Positions 24,299 through 32,202 of a DNA stretch of 34,643 bases are shown here, in pieces. Where the stretch lies: NCBI GenBank assembly GCA_023150095.1, contig JAKLLO010000032.1, positions 1 to 34,643 on the forward strand, given 5' to 3'. Source of the stretch: Zoogloea sp. (GTDB lineage Bacteria; Pseudomonadota; Gammaproteobacteria; Burkholderiales; Rhodocyclaceae). A program made the position numbers and the translations under genes. Below the pieces are notes generated by a model that was not told the origin of the DNA, searched no databases, and saw only the letters and a program-made list of their open reading frames with translations. Position 1 is the first letter of the stretch. The number at the start of each line of letters is the position of its first letter.

Positions 24299-25747
24299 AT
24301 GAGCATGAGCACAACCACCCCACTGCGCCGTGTGCTGGCGGCTTCCGTCGCCGCCAGCCTGGTAGCGACCTCACCGACGCTGCGCGCCGGCGATCTCAAC
24401 GCCGAGGTCAACAACATGTTCAACAACCTGGGGGCCATCGGCAACTACACCGCGCCCGGCGCCTTCAGGGGACAGGCCTACAACACCTACACGGGCGGCA
24501 ATTTCATGATGCGCTCGCCCAACAAGGTCTACCAGCTCGCGGCGATCCAGTTCCCCAGTGCGAAGGCTGGCTGCGGCGGGATCGACGTCTTCGGGGGCAG
24601 CTTCAGCCACATCTCGGCTGAAGAGTTCAAGAACATGCTCAGGAACATCACGGCTGCGTTGCCCGGGATCGCGTTCCAGCTGGCGCTCGAAGCCGTGTCG
24701 CCCTTGCTGGGGGGCCTCACCAAGTGGGCCAAGGGCTTGGAGACCTGGATCAACAACGCCCGCATCAACTCCTGCGAAACCGCCAAGGCCATCGTCAGCA
24801 CCGCGGCCGAATCCGTGGGCTACAGCTCGCAGGAGGCCTGCGCCGATCTGGCGGTCGATCTGGGCATGGAAAGCGACCGCGACGCAGCGCGGCGCCGCTG
24901 CGCCAGCGACCGGCCCAGCATCCTGGCTTCCGCGCGCAGCTCCGGCGACGCCAACATCCGCAACAAGGCACCGTTCGTTGGCAACCTCACCTGGAAGGCT
25001 TTGCAGAAGACGGGAACCTACCTCGACGACAACGAGCGCGAGCTGATCATGAGCATCGTCGGCACAGTGATCTACTACCCCGAAGAGTCGGGGCGCGATC
25101 CCGAGACCATCGCGCCCACGCTGACCTCGATCAGCCAGTTGCTCTACGGCCAGGCAGCGGGCAGCGGCAGCGATGTCGTCCAGCACCTGCTGCGTTGCAA
25201 CGACTACTCCTCGTGCGACGTGGTGACCGTGAACACGGGCTACAACCACACACCTTTCACCGCGAAGGTCGAAGCGCTGATGCGCTCGATCGCCGAGAAG
25301 ATCGCTACCCGCACCGCGATCCCGAACAACTCGGCCGAGGTCGGCTTCGTCAACCAGACCACGGAGCCGGTCTACAAGATGCTCTCGATCGGCACGAGCA
25401 TCCCCGGCTCGGGCCTGGCCGACAGCTTGATCGGGCAGTACCGCGACCTGATCGCCGCGGACTACGCCTACGTGTTCCTGGAGCGCAATCTGCGCTTGGG
25501 CCTGGCCGCCCTCGACAAGGACTACACGCTGCAGCAGACCCAGCGCGAGCAAGCACGCGACATTCGCCAACGGGCGCTGACCATGCTTTCCCAGATCGCC
25601 CAGGAAAAGAACACCCTCTACCAGAAGGTCGGCTCCGTGCGGGCCGTCTCCGGCCATCTGGAAGAGCTGGAACGCCAACTGCGCTCCAGCATGCCCCAGC
25701 ACGTCATGGACATGCTCGGGCAGCAAGCTGCCTTCATGGCGCGCTGA
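24299..25747 (+). CDS. traH: TraH, pilus assembly protein
   Basis: The 482-residue exported protein has a signal peptide (about 1-28) and the conserved TraH core 'RGQAYNTYTGGNFMMRSPNKVYQLAAIQFPSAKAGCGGIDVFGGSFSHISAEEF', followed by 'INSCETAKAIV'. The C-terminal 100 residues are coiled-coil-like. TraH is periplasmic/outer-membrane associated and works with TraF, TraU, TraW and TrbI in pilus extension. TAGGAG lies upstream of ATG 24299; a second ATG six bases later is equally possible. It lies 26 bases before traG. Confidence 0.95.
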   Translation: MSMSTTTPLRRVLAASVAASLVATSPTLRAGDLNAEVNNMFNNLGAIGNYTAPGAFRGQAYNTYTGGNFMMRSPNKVYQLAAIQFPSAKAGCGGIDVFGGSFSHISAEEFKNMLRNITAALPGIAFQLALEAVSPLLGGLTKWAKGLETWINNARINSCETAKAIVSTAAESVGYSSQEACADLAVDLGMESDRDAARRRCASDRPSILASARSSGDANIRNKAPFVGNLTWKALQKTGTYLDDNERELIMSIVGTVIYYPEESGRDPETIAPTLTSISQLLYGQAAGSGSDVVQHLLRCNDYSSCDVVTVNTGYNHTPFTAKVEALMRSIAEKIATRTAIPNNSAEVGFVNQTTEPVYKMLSIGTSIPGSGLADSLIGQYRDLIAADYAYVFLERNLRLGLAALDKDYTLQQTQREQARDIRQRALTMLSQIAQEKNTLYQKVGSVRAVSGHLEELERQLRSSMPQHVMDMLGQQAAFMAR

Positions 25748-25773
25748 GTCTCGGTTGATCGGGGAGAACAGCC

Positions 25774-28560
25774 ATGTGGGAGATTTACGCCTACCAGAAC
25801 TCGGCCAGCCTGTTCGGGGTCTTCAATGCAGCAGCCGCTATCCATGCTTCGGGCGACTATGCGTCCGCCGTTTCCGCAGTGGCCTTCTGCGGCTTCATTG
25901 CCGCCCTCATCGCCTATGCATTTGCACCCGAGAAGCTCCAGGGCTGGAAGTGGCTCGCCACCGTCGTGCTGGTCTTCTCGCTGCTGATCGTTCCCAAGGT
26001 GACGGTCGGCATCGTGGACAAGACGGGCAGCGCCCCGGTTCAGGTCGTCGACAACGTGCCCTTCGGGGCGGCCGTGCTCGGCAGCCTCACCAGCACCATT
26101 GGCCATACGCTGACGGGCCTGTTCGAGACCGCCTTCCAGGTCATCCCCGGCGCCGGCGCGCTGCCCAGCGAACTCAGCTACGAACGCAATGGGCTGATGT
26201 TCGGTAACCGGCTGATCCGAGAAACCGGTGGGGTCGTGTTCCAGGATCCGAACTTCCGCACCGACCTGATCAACTTCATCCACAACTGCACCACCTACGA
26301 TCTTCTCGACGGAACGATTTCGCCAGCCACGTTCTCCACCTCGGACGATGTCTGGTCCCTGATGGCGCCCCCCAATCCAGCGCGCTTCACGCCGCTCACC
26401 AATGCAACCGGAACGACGGTCGACACCTGCACCAACGCCTACGTGAATCTGAGTGGCCGCGTCCCGGCCCAGATCAGCCGCATCCAGGGGCAACTCGCCT
26501 TCCGGCTGAATCCCACCTTGCCCAGTACTGCCGCCGCCAGCGTGATCGCCGGTCAGGTCCAGCAGGCTTACATCAAGAACAGCATCGCCTCGGCATCCGC
26601 CACTGCGGCGGACATCATTCGCCAGAATGCGATGCTCAACGCCATCGCCGATACCGGCCAGATCGTCGGACAGAAGGTGAACGACCCGGCGGCCATGGTG
26701 CTGGCCGTGGGACGTGCCCAGGGAACCGCTCAGCAGAACGCTGCCTGGATCAATGCCGGCAAGATGGCCGAGCAGGCGCTGCCGGTGTTCCGCAACGTGA
26801 TCGAAGCAGTGACCTATGCGCTCTTCCCGCTCTTTGTTCTCCTGCTCCTGCTGACCAGCGGGCGGGAGACCCTGATGGCCTTCAAAGGCTACGCGGCGAT
26901 CCTGATCTGGATTCAGCTCTGGCCTCCCCTTTATGCGGTGCTGAACTACATGGCCTCGATCTACGCGGCCTACGACATTGCGGCAGCGGCCGATCTCGGG
27001 ACGGGCATGAAGGGGCTCACGCTGCAGACCGCGTCCAGCATCTACTCGCGCACGATCTCCGGTGAGGCGGTGGTCGGCTACTTGTCGATCAGCATTCCCG
27101 TCATCGCCTGGGCAGCATTGAAGCGCATGGAGAACTTCGGCACGGCCATGGTCGGCGGGCTTTCCGGACTGCAAGCGGTACTGGGATCGTCGACAGGGTC
27201 GGCGGCTCTCGGCAACACCAGCCTGGGCAACGTGTCGATGGACCAGATGCGCCTGGCCCCGAACCGCACCTCGGCTTTCATGGGCAGTTGGCAGAATGAC
27301 CTCTCCGGCGACACCTTCTCGTCGAACGCCCTGACCGGCCGAACCGCCGTCAGCCTGTTGCGCAACCAGGGGTTCGCGTCGCGGGTCGTGTCGATGCGGG
27401 TGTCCGAGCAGGATGTGCAGCAAGCTGGCCGGCAGGTCGATGCCGCACGCGGCGAAGCCGTGACGGCAACTACCGAGAGGTCGGCGGCGTTGTCGGAAGT
27501 GTTCTCGCGAGGGCTGAGCAAGTTACGCTCGACGCGCAACAGCCAAGGCTCAACATCGAGCAGCTTCGAACAACTCGGCGACACGTTGAACAAAATGGAT
27601 CAGGTCGTTCAGACCGTGGCGCAAAGTACCGGGCTCAGCCAAGCCCAGGTTGCACGCCTGGCATTCGGCGCTGCGGCCCATGCGGGTCTGGATGGAAAGA
27701 TCATTGGTGGTCAGATCCGCGCAAGCGGCGACAAGACCTACCAATCCAGTCTTTCTGCCCAAGAGCAGAAGGCACTCAGTAGCTTGACAGGCGAACAGTT
27801 GGTTGCCTTCAAGCAGTTTGGCGACCGTGTGTCCAGAGACTCCAGCGTCATCCAGGCAGTGTCGAGCGATGCCAGAGAAGCCCGTGAAATGTCGGCAAGG
27901 CTCAGCTCGACGACAGCGCGCTCCGAGCGCGCAGACGCTACTCTTGCTGATCGCACGAGCTTCGCCGAACGCCTCTCGGTTGCCCATGAGAAAGGCGAGA
28001 CCATTTCCATCGACATCGCCCAGGATCCGCACAACATGGAGATGTTCCTGCGCTATGCCCAAACCTACGGTGGCAACAGCGCTGCGGCCCATGCCTTGAT
28101 GTCGGCGGAACTGGCTCGGCAATCTCTGCGCCCGAACCGCACACTTCACGATGGGAGCAGCCTACCCACCTCATTCGGCGAAGTGCGTGAACTTCATCAA
28201 GAGCAACTGAGGGACACCGCGCTCACTCCCAACATCTCCGCAGCGCACCGTGCCCACCTTCGCGCGACGGCTGGCCATGGAGCTGACCCAAGCCGTCCGC
28301 TGCCGCAGAGAACGCAACCGCCTTCACCCGTCAGAGAGGAAGTTCGACAACGAGCGGACCAGCTTCGCGGAGACACCACCGGAAGAAGTAACGAGTTCGA
28401 CAGGAAGGCCGAGATCGTCAAGACGGACGACGGGACGTTGGAGTCCAAGAAGTCATTGTTAAGACGGTCCACAAAGCAGGTCTACAGCGACGTGGAAGCG
28501 ACACTCGACAACACCAAAGAACTCGTGGAGAAGCTGATCAAGTCGAAACGGGAACCCTAA
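25774..28560 (+). CDS. traG: TraG, mating-pair stabilisation and entry-exclusion target
   Basis: The 928-residue inner-membrane protein has a conserved TraG_N half (starts 'MWEIYAYQNSASLFGVFNAAAAIH') with hydrophobic segments near 35-50, 58-75, 350-372, 377-400 and 430-447. A long hydrophilic, mainly helical, periplasmic or cytoplasmic C-terminal half follows (about 500-928). TraG acts in pilus assembly, mating-pair stabilisation and, in F and SXT/R391, as the donor-side partner of the recipient's exclusion protein; specificity lies in the C-terminal half. Base composition drops toward the end (after about 27.5 kb), suggesting a faster-evolving or recombined tail. Its stop codon overlaps the end of a reverse-strand gene. 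Confidence 0.94.
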   Translation: MWEIYAYQNSASLFGVFNAAAAIHASGDYASAVSAVAFCGFIAALIAYAFAPEKLQGWKWLATVVLVFSLLIVPKVTVGIVDKTGSAPVQVVDNVPFGAAVLGSLTSTIGHTLTGLFETAFQVIPGAGALPSELSYERNGLMFGNRLIRETGGVVFQDPNFRTDLINFIHNCTTYDLLDGTISPATFSTSDDVWSLMAPPNPARFTPLTNATGTTVDTCTNAYVNLSGRVPAQISRIQGQLAFRLNPTLPSTAAASVIAGQVQQAYIKNSIASASATAADIIRQNAMLNAIADTGQIVGQKVNDPAAMVLAVGRAQGTAQQNAAWINAGKMAEQALPVFRNVIEAVTYALFPLFVLLLLLTSGRETLMAFKGYAAILIWIQLWPPLYAVLNYMASIYAAYDIAAAADLGTGMKGLTLQTASSIYSRTISGEAVVGYLSISIPVIAWAALKRMENFGTAMVGGLSGLQAVLGSSTGSAALGNTSLGNVSMDQMRLAPNRTSAFMGSWQNDLSGDTFSSNALTGRTAVSLLRNQGFASRVVSMRVSEQDVQQAGRQVDAARGEAVTATTERSAALSEVFSRGLSKLRSTRNSQGSTSSSFEQLGDTLNKMDQVVQTVAQSTGLSQAQVARLAFGAAAHAGLDGKIIGGQIRASGDKTYQSSLSAQEQKALSSLTGEQLVAFKQFGDRVSRDSSVIQAVSSDAREAREMSARLSSTTARSERADATLADRTSFAERLSVAHEKGETISIDIAQDPHNMEMFLRYAQTYGGNSAAAHALMSAELARQSLRPNRTLHDGSSLPTSFGEVRELHQEQLRDTALTPNISAAHRAHLRATAGHGADPSRPLPQRTQPPSPVREEVRQRADQLRGDTTGRSNEFDRKAEIVKTDDGTLESKKSLLRRSTKQVYSDVEATLDNTKELVEKLIKSKREP

Positions 28561-28817
28561 CGATCCCAGCGACGCAGCGGCGAATCTCCCTTAAACAAGG
28601 AACCGGAGGCACCTGAGCCTCCGCTACCCCAGCCTTGTCTCGACCTACATCCACTTCGACCAACACCGGTCAGCGCCGCTGCGAGCGGGGCGGAAATCAT
28701 GAGGCCGAGTCCCATCATCAATACAGCGACTCCCCACTTATCGTTGGACGCAATGGAGACAAGCAGACCGACCGCCGGCCCCATCGACAGGATCAACAAA
28801 AAGAAGCACTTTCTCAT
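28557..28817 (-). CDS. Small two-helix membrane protein; candidate exclusion factor
   Basis: The 86-residue protein has hydrophobic helices at about residues 4-22 and 28-50, then a Gly/Ser/Arg-rich tail of about 35 residues. AGGAGGT lies seven bases before the ATG, one of the best ribosome sites in the window, so it is very likely a real gene. Its stop codon overlaps that of traG (shared bases 28557-28560), so the two are locked tail to tail. In SXT/R391 the entry-exclusion gene eex lies directly beyond traG and encodes a small inner-membrane protein, so exclusion is the leading guess from position. It is shorter than Eex (about 143) and I see no sequence match. It is transcribed on its own from the gap to the right. 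Confidence 0.7.
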   Translation of the reverse strand: MRKCFFLLILSMGPAVGLLVSIASNDKWGVAVLMMGLGLMISAPLAAALTGVGRSGCRSRQGWGSGGSGASGSLFKGDSPLRRWDR

Positions 28818-28897
28818 ATCGACTACCTCCTGATGTCAGCTTATCCGCAGCTGATCAATCTGCAACCGCAGCGGCGTCGAGGGGAACAAGTCTCCAA

Positions 28898-29022
28898 GCG
28901 CAAAGTGCCCGACTCTGATGCGACCACTGAAGCGCCACGCTCAGTCAACTCTGCTCGATCATCAACGAACCGTCGACACCAACAGCCATTGCACTTTTGC
29001 ACTTCAGGGCACTTTGTTGCGC
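28898..29022. repeat. GCACTT repeats and a split inverted repeat
   Basis: GCGCAAAGTGCCC (28898-28910) and GGGCACTTTGTTGCGC (29007-29022) are inverted copies that differ by a 3-base insertion. GCACTT also occurs at 28991, 28999 and 29009, at 8- and 10-base steps. The block lies in the likely promoter region of the reverse-strand small gene, so a protein-binding array is plausible. Confidence 0.45.
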
Positions 29023-29255
29023 AATATGAAAAATCATGGATAAATGCTCGGCATTCAGTGCCAGCGCTCAGATGAATATCCTCCCCTCGTCCCATCCACG
29101 CAGCCCGTTCGGGTACGCCATCCTTGGCGCATCGCGTTCCCGCGCCTTGACCGACGGGCAGCCCAGGTCATCTGCCAACGCACGAAGCCAAGAACGCTTG
29201 CGCTGCGCGAAGTCTCACGGCGGACCTCAATCCACGACAATCACCCAAAGCCAGT

Positions 29256-29347
29256 GGCTAGCTACAAAAGTGATGGACGCTACGGTCGTGTCCCTGCATG
29301 TCATTCCATCTCGCCTCAACTTTGTAGCTAGATCTGTAGCTAGAGCC
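29256..29347. repeat. TAGCTACA inverted and TGTAGCTAGA direct repeats near the junction
   Basis: GGCTAGCTACAAA (29256-29268) faces TTTGTAGCTAG (29321-29331), an 11-base inverted match. TGTAGCTAGA is repeated directly at 29323-29332 and 29335-29344, 12 bases apart. The block sits in the AT-rich lead-in to xthA, where arm-type sites of a tyrosine recombinase or Xis sites would be expected if this is the element end. Confidence 0.45.
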
Positions 29348-29403
29348 AAGAATAAGCAGGATCATCTAAAAAACACAAACTATATCAATAGGTTATAAAA
29401 ACA

Positions 29404-30162
29404 ATGAAACTTGCCACCTGGAACGTCAATTCCCTCAAGGTCCGCCTGCCCCATGTCATCGACTGGCTGGCGGCCAATCAACCTGATGCCCTGTGCCTGC
29501 AGGAGCTCAAGTGCGAGAACAAGGCCTTTCCCCTGGCCGAGATCGAGGCCGCCGGCTACCAGGCCGTGTTCAACGGCCAGAAAACCTACAACGGCGTCGC
29601 CATCCTCACCCGCAAGCCGCTGGAAGACGTCACCCTCGACATCCCCGGCTTTGCCGACGAGCAGAAACGCATCATCGCCGGCACCCTGGACGGCGTGCGC
29701 ATCGTGTGCGGCTACTTCCCCAACGGACAGGCTGTCGGGTCCGACAAGTTCGCCTACAAGATGGCCTGGCTCGAGGCCCTCACTGCCTGGCTCAAGGCCG
29801 AGCTGCAGGCCACGCCCCGGCTGGTGCTGGCCGGCGACTACAACGTTGCCCCGGAAGACCGCGACGCCCACCCGGACTGGAAGGACGAGATCCACGTGTC
29901 GGCCCCCGAGCGGGCCGCCTTCCAGGCCCTGATCGGCCTTGGCCTGAGTGACGCCTTCCGCCTCTTCGAGCAGGAGGAGCGCAGCTTCTCCTGGTGGGAC
30001 TACCGGATGGGCGCCTTCCGCCGCAACTTCGGCCTGCGCATCGATCACCTGCTGCTGTCGGCCCCGCTGGTGGAGAAGTGTTCGGCCTGTTACACCGACA
30101 AGGCACCGCGCAAGCTGGAGCGCCCCTCCGATCACACTCCGGTCGTCGTCGAGCTGACATGA
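29404..30162 (+). CDS. xthA: Exodeoxyribonuclease III (XthA)
   Basis: The 252-residue enzyme is a member of the EEP/ExoIII family that cuts the DNA backbone at abasic sites and trims 3' ends in base excision repair. It has the family motifs 'KLATWNVNSLKVRL' at the start, metal-binding E34 in 'LQELKC', 'GYFPNG', 'AGDYNVAPED', 'FSWWDYRMGAFRRNFGLRIDHLL' and the C-terminal catalytic 'SDHTPVVVEL'. The length is normal (250-270). ATG 29404 has no good ribosome site but an AT-rich leader. It is the first ordinary chromosomal gene after the element, so its native upstream sequence may have been replaced. It overlaps the next gene by 4 bases. Confidence 0.96.
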   Translation: MKLATWNVNSLKVRLPHVIDWLAANQPDALCLQELKCENKAFPLAEIEAAGYQAVFNGQKTYNGVAILTRKPLEDVTLDIPGFADEQKRIIAGTLDGVRIVCGYFPNGQAVGSDKFAYKMAWLEALTAWLKAELQATPRLVLAGDYNVAPEDRDAHPDWKDEIHVSAPERAAFQALIGLGLSDAFRLFEQEERSFSWWDYRMGAFRRNFGLRIDHLLLSAPLVEKCSACYTDKAPRKLERPSDHTPVVVELT

Positions 30163-30821
30163 GCAGCGCCCCGGCCGGCGACGCGCTGCTCGCCCTGTAC
30201 CCCATCCTGACCGAGCTGACCGCCCGGGCGCGCCAGCGCCTGCAGGCCCGGGCCCAGCTCGTGCAGGTGCCGGCCGGCACCACCGTCTTCGACGAACGTC
30301 AGGCCTGCCAGGGCTTTCCCTTCGTGATCGCCGGCAGCATCCGGGTGGTCAAGGCCGCCCCCAACGGCCGCGAACTGCCCCTGTACCGGGTGACACCGGG
30401 AGAGACCTGCATCATCTCCTCGGCCTGCCTGCTCGGCCAGGCGCCCTACAACGCCCGGGGCGTCACCGAGGCCGACACCACCCTGCTGGTGGTGCCCACT
30501 GACGATTTTCAGGCCCTGCTGGGTGAGCAGGCCTTTCGCGATTTCGTCTTCCAGCTGTTCTCCGAGCGCATTGCCGACCTGATGCAGCTGATCGAGGAGG
30601 TGGCCTTCCGCAAGCTCGACCAGCGCCTCGCCGCCCTGCTGCTGGGCAAGGGCCAGCGCCTGCACATCACCCACCAGCAGCTCGCCGACGAGCTCGGCAG
30701 CGTGCGCGAGATCGTCAGCCGCCTGCTCAAGGGCCTGGCCGAACAAGGCCTGGTAGCCCTGTCCCGGGAGCAGGTGGAGATCCTCGACCCCGCCGGCCTG
30801 CGCCGCCTGGCCGGCGCCTGA
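30159..30821 (+). CDS. CRP/FNR-family transcriptional regulator
   Basis: The 220-residue protein has an N-terminal cyclic-nucleotide-binding-type fold (about 15-120, 'VPAGTTVFDERQACQGFPFVIAGSIRVVKAAPNGRELPLYRVTPGETCIIS'), a dimer helix and a C-terminal winged helix-turn-helix ('ITHQQLADELGSVREIVSRLLKGLAEQGLVAL', about 167-199). Cysteines in the sensory part ('QACQGF', 'ETCIISSACLL') could bind a cofactor or sense redox. CRP/FNR proteins activate genes in response to oxygen, NO or related signals. A palindrome of the CRP type lies 15 bases downstream of the stop, in front of the DUF2892 gene. It is coupled to xthA by a 4-base overlap. Confidence 0.92.
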   Translation: MSSAPAGDALLALYPILTELTARARQRLQARAQLVQVPAGTTVFDERQACQGFPFVIAGSIRVVKAAPNGRELPLYRVTPGETCIISSACLLGQAPYNARGVTEADTTLLVVPTDDFQALLGEQAFRDFVFQLFSERIADLMQLIEEVAFRKLDQRLAALLLGKGQRLHITHQQLADELGSVREIVSRLLKGLAEQGLVALSREQVEILDPAGLRRLAGA

Positions 30822-30835
30822 CACCGCCGCCAGCT

Positions 30836-30853
30836 CTGTAACCAAGGTTACAG
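30836..30853. promoter_or_regulatory. CRP/FNR-type operator before the DUF2892 gene
   Basis: CTGTAACC-AA-GGTTACAG has perfect 8-base arms around a 2-base centre. It lies 62 bases before the DUF2892 start and just after the CRP-family gene. Size and symmetry fit a CRP-family dimer, so the adjacent regulator is the likely binder; binding is inferred. Confidence 0.7.
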
Positions 30854-30915
30854 ACGCCCCCTGGCAGCGGATGCTCCAATACGCCCACCTGAACCAATGT
30901 GCCAAGGAGGCGATC

Positions 30916-31110
30916 ATGAAAGCGAACGTGGGCGGTATCGACAAGGTGTTGCGGATTGGCGGCGGCGTGGCCCTGGTGGCCTGGGCAGCCCTGCTGGGCG
31001 GCCCCACCTGGGCGTGGATCGGCGTGGTGCCCCTGGCCACCGGCCTGACCGGCTTCTGCCCGGTCTATCCCCTGCTCGGCATGAGCACCTGTCCGATGAA
31101 GAAGGACTGA
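30916..31110 (+). CDS. DUF2892 (YgaP-type) small membrane protein
   Basis: The 64-residue protein begins 'MKANVGGIDKVLRIGGGVALVAW', typical of DUF2892, with two hydrophobic helices (about 11-28 and 33-52) and the conserved 'TGLTGFCPVYPLLGMSTCP' cysteine-bearing end. DUF2892 domains are found alone or fused to rhodanese (as in YgaP) and are thought to act in sulfur or redox metabolism; the exact role is unclear. AAGGAGG lies five bases before the ATG. It is preceded by a CRP-type palindrome and followed by a strong terminator, so it is a single-gene unit probably controlled by the neighbouring regulator. Confidence 0.88.
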   Translation: MKANVGGIDKVLRIGGGVALVAWAALLGGPTWAWIGVVPLATGLTGFCPVYPLLGMSTCPMKKD

Positions 31111-31138
31111 TCTCCGCGATCCTTCCCGGACACCTCCC

Positions 31139-31170
31139 GGCCCGGCCCCTGCAAGGTGCCGGGCCTTTTT
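31139..31170 (+). terminator. Rho-independent terminator after the DUF2892 gene
   Basis: GGCCCGGC (31139-31146) pairs perfectly with GCCGGGCC (31158-31165), and TTTTT follows. It ends the DUF2892 transcript. Confidence 0.9.
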
Positions 31171-31359
31171 CATTGCCGGGCCGCCGCGAGCAGCGCAACG
31201 ACGGGCGCGGGGGCGCCTGAGCATGCGATCGAGATACACAATTCCACACGCGCAAACAGTTGTGCCATGGGAAATATTAGATACCTTTGTGACAGCCGAC
31301 TTCTTATCCTCTGCGCTTTCCGTGCCCGCGAGGGCCCAATGCGCAAGAAAGGAAGTTCC

Positions 31360-32136
31360 ATGAAGAAGCTCTCCCTGCTGGCGGTCTCCGCCCTGCTGGC
31401 CTGCGGCCAGGCTGCTGCCGATGACATCAAGGCGGACGGCCAGTGGCGTGGCGTGGGTGGCGCAGCCGCTTCGTTCTCCTCCGGCAATGCTCGCAACAGC
31501 ACCGTGAACATCAATCTGGATGCCGCGCGTATCACCGCCACCGACAAATGGTCAGCGTACGGCCAAGCCCTCTTCGCCCAATCCAAGGACAAGGACGACA
31601 ACACCAACACCACCGCCAACCTGTGGCGCGCGGGGACCCGTTACGACCACAATCTGAACGCCAACGTGTTCGCCTTCGGTGGGTTGGACCTGGAGCGCGA
31701 TCAGCTCAAGCACCTCAACCTGCGCGCCGGAGTCAACGGCGGCCTCGGTTACCACCTGATCAAGACGCCCGAAACCACCTGGGATGTGTTCGGCGGTCTG
31801 GGCTACAAGGTCGATCGCTATGCCTCCCCCGGCGTGCTCATCGACAACGACCTGCGTCGCACCTACACCACGCCGGAAATGATCCTCGGCGAGGAGTCCA
31901 CCCACAAGCTGACCGACACCACCAGCTTCAAGCAGCGCCTGGTGGTCTATCCCAACCTGCGTGATACCGGCGAATTCCGCGCCATCTTCGACGCTGGCCT
32001 GTCGGTGGCCATGAACAAGACCATGAACCTGACCGTGGGCTTCCAGAACCGCTACGACAGCCTGGCCCAGTCGCCCGCCAAGCAGAACGACACCCTGTTC
32101 CTGGCCGGTGTGAACGTGAAGTTCGGCGCCCAGTAA
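31360..32136 (+). CDS. DUF481/YdiY-family outer-membrane protein
   Basis: The 258-residue protein has a signal peptide (about 1-21, 'MKKLSLLAVSALLACGQAAA') followed by alternating amphipathic strands typical of a beta-barrel, ending in 'GVNVKFGAQ'. The pattern 'WRGVGGAAASFSSGNARNSTVNINLDAARITATDKWS' and 'GTRYDHNLNANVFAFGGLDLERDQLKHLNLRAGVNGGLGYHLI' matches the DUF481 (YdiY) family, which has no settled function. AAAGGAAG precedes ATG 31360. The 189 bases upstream (31171-31359) are AT-richer and probably hold its promoter, but I cannot choose boxes. It ends before a bidirectional hairpin. Confidence 0.85.
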   Translation: MKKLSLLAVSALLACGQAAADDIKADGQWRGVGGAAASFSSGNARNSTVNINLDAARITATDKWSAYGQALFAQSKDKDDNTNTTANLWRAGTRYDHNLNANVFAFGGLDLERDQLKHLNLRAGVNGGLGYHLIKTPETTWDVFGGLGYKVDRYASPGVLIDNDLRRTYTTPEMILGEESTHKLTDTTSFKQRLVVYPNLRDTGEFRAIFDAGLSVAMNKTMNLTVGFQNRYDSLAQSPAKQNDTLFLAGVNVKFGAQ

Positions 32137-32158
32137 GCTTCGCCGTCGCAGTACCCCA

Positions 32159-32196
32159 AAGCCGCCGCCGGGCCCTGCCCCGCGGCGGCTTGGTTT
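32159..32196. terminator. Bidirectional terminator between convergent genes
   Basis: AAGCCGCCGC (32159-32168) pairs with GCGGCGGCTT (32182-32191), followed by GGTTTT on the plus strand. The A-run (CCAAA) on the other side could serve the TolC-type gene on the minus strand. Confidence 0.75.
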
Positions 32197-32202
32197 TATG
32201 GG

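Larger units (their letters stand above)
28818..29403. other. Gene-free region with repeats, likely element-chromosome junction
   Basis: No open frame here has a good ribosome site or a recognisable product. The left part should carry the promoter of the reverse-strand small gene. The right end becomes AT-rich just before xthA. Two repeat clusters are present: GCACTT repeats with an inverted repeat (28898-29022) and TAGCTACA/TGTAGCTA repeats (29256-29347). No tRNA or integrase is seen. Because tra genes end and chromosomal genes begin across this gap, the element boundary probably lies here, but the exact site cannot be set without the other end. Confidence 0.5.

Noticed and set aside
28841..29398. 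Short ORFs on both strands in the junction region, considered as integrase or excisionase remnants
   Set aside because: None shows the R-H-R-Y motifs of tyrosine recombinases or a helix-turn-helix, and none has a ribosome site.
28818..29403. tRNA gene or tRNA 3' end as integration target
   Set aside because: I looked for cloverleaf stems and a TTC-loop signature on both strands and saw none.
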